From Colwellia piezophila ATCC BAA-637 (GTDB lineage Bacteria; Pseudomonadota; Gammaproteobacteria; Enterobacterales; Alteromonadaceae): a stretch of 64,000 nucleotides of DNA. Location: positions 62,001 to 126,000 of the forward strand of contig NZ_KB905167.1 in NCBI RefSeq assembly GCF_000378625.1, given 5' to 3'. Shown piece after piece: positions 47,970-54,729 of the stretch (positions are counted from its first letter, which is position 1; every line of letters begins with the position of its first letter). Made by a program: the position numbers and the translations under genes. The notes beneath the pieces were generated by a model. It made no database searches, was not told the DNA's origin, and worked only from the letters and a program-made list of their open reading frames with translations.

Positions 47970-48227
47970 TTATTTCTTATAGGATGCAACTACGTTATCA
48001 ATACGCTCATTTGCGGCTTTTGCATCGGCTGATGCTTGCATTGCTGCGGCTTTAACTGCTTTGGCATCTGCGGCGGCAGATTGTTGCTGTGTTTCTAAAT
48101 CAGCGACTTGAGCTGATAAGGCATCCACTTTATTGGAGAGTGAGCTAATGTTAGCATCAAGTGCATCAGTATTTGCACAAGCAGTTAGTGTTAGAGCTAA
48201 AGAAATTGCAGTGATTTTTTTTAACAT
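47970..48227 (-). CDS. lpp: Braun-type murein lipoprotein Lpp
   Basis: An 85-residue lipoprotein: signal peptide with lipobox LTAC (Cys17), heptad coiled coil (SSLSNKVDALSAQVADLETQ), Ala/Asp/Lys-rich second half, and the terminal SYKK. In Lpp the C-terminal Lys is linked to diaminopimelate by an L,D-transpeptidase; here the last residue is Lys as required. It is slightly longer than E. coli Lpp (78). The neighbouring L,D-transpeptidase is a likely partner. No ribosome-binding or promoter oddity is visible. Confidence 0.9.
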   Translation of the reverse strand: MLKKITAISLALTLTACANTDALDANISSLSNKVDALSAQVADLETQQQSAAADAKAVKAAAMQASADAKAANERIDNVVASYKK

Positions 48228-48340
48228 AATGATATCCCAGTGACGTTATTATTATTTCCTGTTCATAGCAGTATGGCACAAAATAAAACTTTAACATAGA
48301 AGTTACATATTGAGATAAGGTGTTGAATTAAATACTGGTA

Positions 48341-48682
48341 TTAGCTTTGATTTTTATCCGTGTTAGCTAAATTAATGTGTCTAATTAATTCTTCCATTAA
48401 TTTTTTCTTAATCTCTAGCTGATCTTCTGCAGCTAACTGATACTTTTGTGCAAGAATCTCATAGTCGCTCGGCGCTAAACTTACCGTTAAACGAGGGCGT
48501 TTTGGCCTTGTGTTAATAGGGAGACCTAAAATATCACGAATTTTATCTGAGGGGCTTAAACCGGCATCAACTGCTTGCTTACGGATAGATAATTGGATTT
48601 TTTCATCCATATCAAAAGCAACTTGCACTGCTTTTATTGCTTTTACTGATGATTGCCATTTATCGGGGATCTTTCGTGCCAT
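48341..48682 (-). CDS. Tandem ribbon-helix-helix-like small protein, candidate regulator
   Basis: A 113-residue basic protein that I do not recognise by family. Two segments have the same strand-helix-helix shape: FDMDEKIQLSIRKQAVDAGLSPSDKIRDILGL (about residues 23-54) and RLTVSLAPSDYEILAQKYQ (from about residue 64) continuing to LIRHI. This is the MetJ/Arc/CopG ribbon-helix-helix pattern in duplicate. It lies 51 bp after the yjfK-like gene on the same strand, so it is probably the last gene of that operon. A role as the DNA-binding regulator of the GACATATTATGTC sites is inference. Confidence 0.55.
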   Translation of the reverse strand: MARKIPDKWQSSVKAIKAVQVAFDMDEKIQLSIRKQAVDAGLSPSDKIRDILGLPINTRPKRPRLTVSLAPSDYEILAQKYQLAAEDQLEIKKKLMEELIRHINLANTDKNQS

Positions 48683-48733
48683 TGTCGGTTCCGAAGTCGT
48701 AGTTTAGACTGCTTGAGTTAATTGTTCTTTCGA

Positions 48734-49375
48734 TTAGCTTCCTGGGTACATATCAATAATATCACTAAGCGGTCTAAATAAAGTTAAACATACCTCAGTA
48801 TCACCATCTTGCCACACTTCAACATCAATACCTTTGCTTTGATCTTCATTAAATAGGCTATATAACTCGAATTGCTCGCCGCTATCTTTGCCTTCATAGG
48901 CCGATAGGTTTTCACTACGGTGATCTTTCCGGTGAAAGAATCCTACTTTAGCGAATACACTTTGCTGGTATTGCTCGCTACTCCACATTGCGGTGATGTC
49001 ACTATCAGCTTTTTTATCGAGGAAAGCTTGCCCTGGTTGGTCAAAAATTTCAGCAAAACGGTCTAAATCAAATAACGTTTCGACATCTTCATGCTGAATT
49101 TTTAACGAAAGCTTAAGTTCGGAAATATCATCAACTTCTAATGATAAAAATATCTCTAGTGTGTTGGTACCCACTAAGGCCCACTCGGTTTGTACCTTAT
49201 GTTCAAATTCGTAGCTGTTAACGGCTTTAACTTGGAATTCTTGACCCCGTAGTGATTCGGGTAGGGCAAAGCTGTCTGTTAGAACAATAATATCGCCAAC
49301 GAGTAATTGATTAACCTCTGTTAATTTTCTCGGTTGCTCAGCTGATTTTTTAAATATCTTGTTAAAAAAACTCAT
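48734..49375 (-). CDS. yjfK: DUF2491 protein, YjfK-like
   Basis: A 213-residue soluble protein: SFFNKIFKKSAEQ, LTEVNQLLVGDIIVLTDSFALPESLRGQEFQV, then beta-rich segments and a C-terminal LFNEDQSKGIDVEVWQDGDTEVCLTLFRPLSDIIDM. This matches DUF2491, whose E. coli member YjfK is encoded right after the PspA-like YjfJ, as here. The function is unknown. ATG 49375 is chosen because AGGTA precedes it and earlier codons extend into the spacer. It follows the PspA-like gene by 91 bp. Confidence 0.85.
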   Translation of the reverse strand: MSFFNKIFKKSAEQPRKLTEVNQLLVGDIIVLTDSFALPESLRGQEFQVKAVNSYEFEHKVQTEWALVGTNTLEIFLSLEVDDISELKLSLKIQHEDVETLFDLDRFAEIFDQPGQAFLDKKADSDITAMWSSEQYQQSVFAKVGFFHRKDHRSENLSAYEGKDSGEQFELYSLFNEDQSKGIDVEVWQDGDTEVCLTLFRPLSDIIDMYPGS

Positions 49376-49466
49376 AGGGTACCTAATTAATGTGTGCAAT
49401 CGTAATAGTGTACAAAGCTATCAATAGAAAAGGTACCAGCTATTAACCGGTACCTTCTTAGCTAGA

Positions 49467-50156
49467 CTATTTTTTCTTAGCTTTTAAACGCTCTAATACT
49501 GAGTTAGCGCTGTTATCTTGCGAGCCAATACCAGCCGCTTTTAACTGTGCTTGCAATGAGGTGTCAGAATCTTCTGAATCAAGCAGCTCTGCAGCTTTCA
49601 TTTTATCATCAAACTTTTGTTGCTTCGCTTTGATGCGTTCTAATGAATCTTTCGCACTTAATAACTTAGAGTTGCTTGATGAAAAGTTATCGGTAATTGC
49701 TGATGTCGCTTTTTGTACACTTTCAGTGGTTTTAACCATAGAAAGTTGACGTTTATGTTCAGCAACTTGACGTTCACTTTTCTTAACTAAGTCTTTCAAA
49801 CGGTCAGCGCTACCACTGAAACTATCATGGGCGTGCTGTTGATCAGCTAAAGTACTTTCTAAGTTAGCAATTTTTTCTGCTACGGCTATGGCTAAGGTCT
49901 CATCACCTTTTTCAAGCGCTTGCATTGCATAACCTTCATGTTCTGTAATTTCACGTGTTAAGCGATCAATCTCACGTTTTGCTGCCATTTGTTCAGCCAT
50001 AACGCCAGTTAAGTCACGTTTAGCTTTGGTTAGGTGATGTTCTGCATCACGAATTTCTTGTTCAAATATACGGGTTGCATTGGCATCGATAATTGCTTCA
50101 CCAGCTTCTGATGCGCCGCCGCGAATTGCGGTCATAATTTTTTTAAATATACTCAT
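49467..50156 (-). CDS. yjfJ: PspA/IM30 family protein, YjfJ-like
   Basis: A 229-residue protein, nearly all coiled coil, of the PspA/Vipp1 family: MSIFKKIMTAIRGGASEAGEAIIDANATRIFEQEIRDAEHHL, ending with a Ser/Ala linker and KAAGIGSQDNSANSVLERLKAKKK. PspA proteins form ESCRT-III-like assemblies on stressed membranes. This copy has a short amphipathic N-terminus and no pspB, pspC or pspF neighbour; its context is YjfI and YjfK, so it is the YjfJ type. ATG 50156 has GGAGTT upstream. It lies between the DUF2170 and DUF2491 genes. Confidence 0.9.
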   Translation of the reverse strand: MSIFKKIMTAIRGGASEAGEAIIDANATRIFEQEIRDAEHHLTKAKRDLTGVMAEQMAAKREIDRLTREITEHEGYAMQALEKGDETLAIAVAEKIANLESTLADQQHAHDSFSGSADRLKDLVKKSERQVAEHKRQLSMVKTTESVQKATSAITDNFSSSNSKLLSAKDSLERIKAKQQKFDDKMKAAELLDSEDSDTSLQAQLKAAGIGSQDNSANSVLERLKAKKK

Positions 50157-50216
50157 TAGTAACTCCACTTGTACCTAATTATGGGATGATTTATGGTGAT
50201 CGTTATTAGTGTAAAA

Positions 50217-50630
50217 CTAAAGTAAGTACTCACTCATATCATCAATAACTTCTACAGCATTATTACTTAATACTGCTAATTCATGCTCAACATCATCAAA
50301 ACTAGAATTGATGGATAAAGCCCCAAACACCACATATTTATCACCAATTTTTGAAAATGATGACAAGGGCATAGGGATGTTCATTTCTAACATGCTCTCA
50401 TGCATAGCATTAACGCATTCAGGTTTTACTTCGTCAGTACCCCATAAGTAGCAGATACAAAGGATTTGATCTTCGGTAACCGAGATAAAAACGGGTAACT
50501 CTTCACGGCCTAAAATGCTAATTTGCAGGACGTCAACTTCGCCAGATATTGGTTGGCAATCAAAGCTCATTCCTGTGTCTGAATTATCTGCCAAGCTGTT
50601 TAAGTGATCGGCTATAGTATGAATATTCAT
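50217..50630 (-). CDS. yjfI: DUF2170 protein, YjfI-like
   Basis: A 137-residue soluble, acidic protein: IADHLNSLADNSDTGMSFDCQPISGEVDVLQISILGREELPVFISVTEDQILCICYLW, KPECVNAMHESMLEMNIPMPLSSFSKIGDKYVVFGALS. This fits DUF2170 (E. coli YjfI), always found before a PspA-like gene in this type of cluster. The function is unknown. It is the first gene after two copies of a perfect palindrome and a promoter-like sequence, and has an AGGAAGGATAGG ribosome-binding region. Confidence 0.85.
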   Translation of the reverse strand: MNIHTIADHLNSLADNSDTGMSFDCQPISGEVDVLQISILGREELPVFISVTEDQILCICYLWGTDEVKPECVNAMHESMLEMNIPMPLSSFSKIGDKYVVFGALSINSSFDDVEHELAVLSNNAVEVIDDMSEYLL

Positions 50631-50669
50631 GTATTTCCTATCCTTCCTTTCTTTGTTGAAAAAGCAGAT

Positions 50670-50682
50670 GACATATTATGTC
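50670..50682. promoter_or_regulatory. Palindromic operator candidate, site 1
   Basis: GACATATTATGTC, a 13-bp perfect palindrome centred on T50676, extended to 21 bp with one mismatch (AGA...TCT). It lies just downstream of the predicted transcription start of the yjfI-like operon. The same 13 bp occur at site 2 and at 54685-54697. Confidence 0.75.
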
Positions 50683-50692
50683 GTCTGAGTTA

Positions 50693-50720
50693 AATTTAGC
50701 ATCTTGACATATTATGTCAA
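50693..50720 (-). promoter_or_regulatory. Candidate promoter of the yjfIJK-like operon
   Basis: Minus-strand TTGACA (50715-50720) and TAAATT (50693-50698) are separated by 16 bp. The -35 is the left arm of operator site 2. Transcription would start near 50685, beside site 1. Confidence 0.55.
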
Positions 50721-50721
50721 G
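50703..50721. promoter_or_regulatory. Palindromic operator candidate, site 2
   Basis: CTTGACATATTATGTCAAG is a perfect 19-bp palindrome centred on T50712, 36 bp from the centre of site 1. It overlaps the predicted -35. Confidence 0.8.
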
Positions 50722-50783
50722 GTGTTTTTATAAACTAATTGTTATCGCTATGTATAAATTCTACATTAATTTTAGCTTAACCC

Positions 50784-52535
50784 TTAATTCAAGTCTTGTT
50801 GATCTTGCCACGCCTTTTGGTGCAACTGGTAAATAGTGTGGCTACCTAAAATGTTAATGCCGATATCTTCTTTATTTTGATAAAAATCATTAGGAAAAAT
50901 AAAAGCCGCCTTTAATATAGCTAAATTTATCCATTGATGCGCTACGGGTAACTCACTGAGTTTGTTTAATCTTTTTAACGGGCTAGCGCCACTCTTCGAG
51001 GCAATAGTCCAACCCCATTCGCCAAAGGTAGGCACATTGTCGTGATATTGTTCAACATGGGTAAAATTAGCCGCTGCTACCGTTTTACCTATAGCAATAA
51101 ACGAGTCTTTAGCGTGATATGGACTGGTTGATTGAATCGCGATTAAACCGTCACCTGCGAGTAGTATTTTCAGCCGAGCGTAAAAGTTCACGGAATAGAG
51201 TTTATTAAGATCAGGATGGCTAGGGTCTGGTAAATCGACAATAATCGCATCAAATACTTGTCGGTTTTTTATTAATTCATTGATGGCAATAAAAGCATCG
51301 GCAGGAATAATGGTCACCCGTTCATCCTGCAAACTGTGTTTATTAAGTTGTAATAATTGGCCAGCCAAACGCGGGTTTACTAATTCATTGGGCTGCTTGA
51401 ATATATCTATTAATTCGCCATCTAAGTCGATTAAGGTTACCGCTTTAGGGTTGTATTTGAGTACGTCCCGTAGGGCTAAACCGTCACCGCCGCCAATGAT
51501 TAAAATGTTGTCATGTCGTGCAGAGCCGGCCATGACTGGTGCAACTAAGTAGTCATGATAAATATGTTCATCAATCGAAGAGAATTGTAAGCGACCATTT
51601 AGGTAGAAGTTAATAATATTTTCTTGCTCAAGGCCCATATGACGTTCAGTAAAGGTTAGCTGCTGATAACGGGTTTTGTCGGTGTGCACCACTTTATCAA
51701 GGTAAAGTAAGCTATTCATTTGGTTAAGCCATTGATTACCATAGTTAAACATCAGCACAATGATTAAAGCCAATAAACAATGTAAACCAATAAATGTTTT
51801 TCGCCAGTGTAGGCGTTGCCAATAGCGCATAATAAAAAATGCACCCGCTATAAGGTTTAAACTCGCTGTTAATGCGGCGGCTTTACTGATATCTATACTC
51901 AGTAAAAACACTACCCAAATTGCCGCGCCAATACCTGCGCCTACATAATCAGCGCCATAAATAGTGCCCAAATTATTAGCAAGGTGCTGTTGATGTATCT
52001 GCTCACGAATTCGAGCAATTAATGGGATTTCCATACCAATAAAAAAGCCCAGGATCACGCCAAAAAAATACGGACTATTAATAGCTAGCCAGCTGAGTTG
52101 TTTGAACAGACCGCCTTGTGGTTTCATATCTGGCGGTAGTGATAGCATGTTAGCAATCAATTCAGGAAATATTTGCGTGATAGCAATTAAACCGCCAATA
52201 ATTAAAATGGCACAGCTGCCAATTAGAGCAATAATAAGTTCAAGCCAGACAAAGCCATTAAAAGCACAGCGTACTTTTCGGGCTGCGAATGCACCTATAC
52301 CCATAGACACTATCATCAAACCAATCATGGTATAAATGGTACTTTCCATCACGCCTAGTACTCGGCCAGCGTAATGAGATAATAAATACTCATAAATTAG
52401 GCCACAGCCAGCGAGCACTGCCATGATTGAAATGAGTAAGATATCATCGAGCAGATGGGACTTTCCTTGAGGTAAAGAGTCTCGAGGTGAAAGGTTTTGA
52501 AGTAAAGGGTCTTGCGGTGAAGTGCTTTGTGACAT
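50784..52535 (-). CDS. Membrane-embedded spermidine-synthase-like aminopropyltransferase
   Basis: A 583-residue protein in two parts. Residues about 28-255 hold seven or so hydrophobic helices (LLISIMAVLAGCGLIYEYLLS, then others). Residues about 285-520 are a spermidine-synthase domain: the S-adenosyl-binding ILIIGGGDGLALRDVLKY, TLIDLDGEL, the YLNGRLQFSSIDEHIYHDYL substrate region and DAIIVDLPDPSHPDLNKLYS. Such fusions are predicted to make polyamine or a polyamine-like adduct at the membrane; the substrate is unproven. It is 134 bp downstream of the DUF350 gene. A membrane-localised product fits the neighbouring PspA-type stress genes. Confidence 0.88.
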   Translation of the reverse strand: MSQSTSPQDPLLQNLSPRDSLPQGKSHLLDDILLISIMAVLAGCGLIYEYLLSHYAGRVLGVMESTIYTMIGLMIVSMGIGAFAARKVRCAFNGFVWLELIIALIGSCAILIIGGLIAITQIFPELIANMLSLPPDMKPQGGLFKQLSWLAINSPYFFGVILGFFIGMEIPLIARIREQIHQQHLANNLGTIYGADYVGAGIGAAIWVVFLLSIDISKAAALTASLNLIAGAFFIMRYWQRLHWRKTFIGLHCLLALIIVLMFNYGNQWLNQMNSLLYLDKVVHTDKTRYQQLTFTERHMGLEQENIINFYLNGRLQFSSIDEHIYHDYLVAPVMAGSARHDNILIIGGGDGLALRDVLKYNPKAVTLIDLDGELIDIFKQPNELVNPRLAGQLLQLNKHSLQDERVTIIPADAFIAINELIKNRQVFDAIIVDLPDPSHPDLNKLYSVNFYARLKILLAGDGLIAIQSTSPYHAKDSFIAIGKTVAAANFTHVEQYHDNVPTFGEWGWTIASKSGASPLKRLNKLSELPVAHQWINLAILKAAFIFPNDFYQNKEDIGINILGSHTIYQLHQKAWQDQQDLN

Positions 52536-52669
52536 AGTGGCTAGTATTAGGACTCAGTGATTCTTGAGGGAAGGTTTAATTAACAGGTGATATGCGTTTT
52601 TGTTAATAGTTACCGCCAATACTTGCTAAGTATAAGCGGTAAGTCGTAGCAGCTAGTACTAACAGTCAG

Positions 52670-53572
52670 TTAAGCCATTAGCGCCGTTAAAATTAAGGCA
52701 ATGGAAATACTGGTAGCCATTTCAATACTGGCAACACCAATATTATGCTGTTGATCAACCTCTTCAACTAAATTGATTCCCCAAAGTACAATGCTCTTAG
52801 CTATAGCGGTAAGTACAGCCACGAGTAAGGTCATCACTATGCCAAACACTAACCAACCAATCAAGTTAACCACTAAGGTCTCTGGGCTATATACTAGGAA
52901 GTAACTAGCGGCCGTTACGGCTAAAGCGGTACTGATCACTTGACCACTATAACGAATTGCCAAGGCAACTTGACCATTACTCAACGCTTCTTGTAAGCAA
53001 TCTTCTTGGTTATTTTTAGCATATTGTCTTTCACGAAGTCGGGTGACAATAACTAACATGGTTTGTGCAACAAAAAAACCACTGGTGATGGCAATAAAAG
53101 TACTTAAATCTAAGCCATCAACCCACACTAAAACTGCGCGAATAACAATGGCCGTAGCAATAGCGCCTGCAGCGTCGATAATGCCAATACTCAGGTTTTG
53201 TTCTAGAATCAGTGCGTTTTTATCTAAATGTTGTAAAGCCACCTTGTCATGAATAATACGGCCAACTTTTATCAGTATTAAACCATAACCGCCATATGCC
53301 AACATGCCAATCGCTTCCATAGCATAACTACTTGCAGCTTCACCAGTAATAGCACCGGTAAGTACAATTCCTAACGCGAAAATGCTACCCGCTACACTGA
53401 TACCAAAAGCGAAATTGTCTTCTTTTGCTAATTCTTCGGTGCTGTTCACTTGCGCGCTAAGTCCTGAAAGAAAGCGCATAGCCCCTAATAACAAAATGGC
53501 AATGGAAACATCGATAGCTAAATAAATAAATAAATCTTGATTAACACCAACGAGTTCGATGAATGTGTTCAT
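52670..53572 (-). CDS. DUF350 membrane protein, YjfL-like
   Basis: A 300-residue integral membrane protein with about eight helices arranged as two similar halves (DUF350 repeats: LFIYLAIDVSIAILLLGAMRFL and the later VLVWVDGLDLSTFIAITSGFFVAQTMLVIVTRL; the end MATSISIALILTALMA). E. coli YjfL is a shorter, single-domain member beside YjfK. The function is unknown. Gene order lipoprotein-DUF350-aminopropyltransferase on one strand, with gaps of 40 and 134 bp, suggests an operon. Confidence 0.85.
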   Translation of the reverse strand: MNTFIELVGVNQDLFIYLAIDVSIAILLLGAMRFLSGLSAQVNSTEELAKEDNFAFGISVAGSIFALGIVLTGAITGEAASSYAMEAIGMLAYGGYGLILIKVGRIIHDKVALQHLDKNALILEQNLSIGIIDAAGAIATAIVIRAVLVWVDGLDLSTFIAITSGFFVAQTMLVIVTRLRERQYAKNNQEDCLQEALSNGQVALAIRYSGQVISTALAVTAASYFLVYSPETLVVNLIGWLVFGIVMTLLVAVLTAIAKSIVLWGINLVEEVDQQHNIGVASIEMATSISIALILTALMA

Positions 53573-53612
53573 AATATTGTTGTTCCTATTCTTTTTTTAT
53601 ACGACTTATTCA

Positions 53613-54602
53613 TTACTTCCCACGTCTAAAACCGCGTGAAGTATTGGTATTTGAGTTTCTAAAACTAGAATTCTTACTTCTAGATTTACTGGCGTAGTTG
53701 CTTTTCTTGACACTATTGGTGCGAAAGCGATTGGCACTGTTTTGTGCTGTTCTACTCTGACTTGATAAACTCGATGAACCCGCTCGGTTCTTACTATAGG
53801 GACTAGTAAATTTTTGTCCGCGGCTCGCAAACGATTTTTTAGTACGCGTGTCTAGTGAGGTTTGTTGTTTTAATTGATTTGGTGAGCTGTAACGTGTTCT
53901 ACCATAGTCGTTGTAATAACTATAATTACGGTTGCTGCCCCAATCATTATAATAGGTACGTCGACCAAACACGTTGCCCACCATAGAATACATGCCATAC
54001 CAAGCCCAGAACGACATACCATTACTGCCGGTTTGCCAATTACCATAATTGGGATTGCCAATAAGTTGTTCACCCGTGCCAAAGTCTTGGGCATTATTGG
54101 CGCGTTGGCTCTGAGATTTTGATAAGGAATTAATGCGCGGTAATTGACCATCAGACATATCCGCTAAGACATTAAGAGGATCACTTAAGGCATCAGAATA
54201 CAATACGGGATCTGCAGCCTGGTAAATATTAAGTAATTCATTATAAAGCGCCTGAGATGACTCAAACATTTGCGGTTGTGTCTTAGCAGTATTAATCCTA
54301 TCTAATAACGCTTTGTACATAGGGCCATCAGTGGAAGCATCTTTGCGAAACTCATTAATCAAAGGCGTTAAATGTGCCTTGCTAACCATGACGGTATCAG
54401 CATATTGATTGATTAAGCTGGCATTACGAACTTGGCCATTAGTTAGGGCATTACCTAACTGCACCACTCTTTGTTCAGTTATTGGTAATTGCTGCTGTAT
54501 TTGCTCTTTAACCGGATCACCACAGCCAAATAAACTAAGGCTGGTAATTATGATCACGAGCAATAAAAAAGGTGTTTTTAGTAAGTGCATTTCTGCCATC
54601 AT
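53613..54602 (-). CDS. Ser/Asn/Arg-rich lipoprotein of unknown function
   Basis: A 329-residue protein with a lipoprotein signal (hydrophobic core, lipobox SLFGC, Cys27 in the longest form). A helical part (about residues 35-140) is followed by an aromatic, Gly/Asn-rich segment (NGMSFWAWYGMYSMVGNVFG) and a strongly basic, Ser/Asn/Arg-rich tail (SSFRNSNTNTSRGFRRGK) that may bind cell wall or polyanions. No family recognised. GAGGAG precedes the ATGATG pair at 54602; a start at 54590 is also possible. The operator at 54685 lies upstream. Confidence 0.7.
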   Translation of the reverse strand: MMAEMHLLKTPFLLLVIIITSLSLFGCGDPVKEQIQQQLPITEQRVVQLGNALTNGQVRNASLINQYADTVMVSKAHLTPLINEFRKDASTDGPMYKALLDRINTAKTQPQMFESSQALYNELLNIYQAADPVLYSDALSDPLNVLADMSDGQLPRINSLSKSQSQRANNAQDFGTGEQLIGNPNYGNWQTGSNGMSFWAWYGMYSMVGNVFGRRTYYNDWGSNRNYSYYNDYGRTRYSSPNQLKQQTSLDTRTKKSFASRGQKFTSPYSKNRAGSSSLSSQSRTAQNSANRFRTNSVKKSNYASKSRSKNSSFRNSNTNTSRGFRRGK

Positions 54603-54670
54603 CTCCTCAAAAATGCTATGTTATCGAAATAGTTAAATAATATTACCGATAATTCATAGACAAGTGTCAA

Positions 54671-54699
54671 TTAATACCATTATCGACATATTATGTCTA
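54671..54699 (-). promoter_or_regulatory. Candidate promoter of the lipoprotein-DUF350-aminopropyltransferase operon
   Basis: Minus-strand TAGACA (54694-54699) and TATTAA (54671-54676) are 17 bp apart. The -35 again overlaps the GACATATTATGTC palindrome, as in the yjfI-like promoter. Confidence 0.5.
54685..54697. promoter_or_regulatory. Palindromic operator candidate, site 3
   Basis: An exact third copy of GACATATTATGTC, here flanked by TAT and ATA as weak extra arms. It lies in the 127-bp gap between the lipoprotein gene (-) and glnE (+), so it could affect either, but its promoter geometry fits the lipoprotein operon. Confidence 0.75.
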
Positions 54700-54729
54700 T
54701 AGATAGACTTGTTTATATAAGGAATTCTT

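Noticed and set aside
53606..53830. 74-codon minus frame overlapping the lipoprotein gene's end
   Set aside because: It lies in another frame of the basic, repetitive tail and has no ribosome-binding site.
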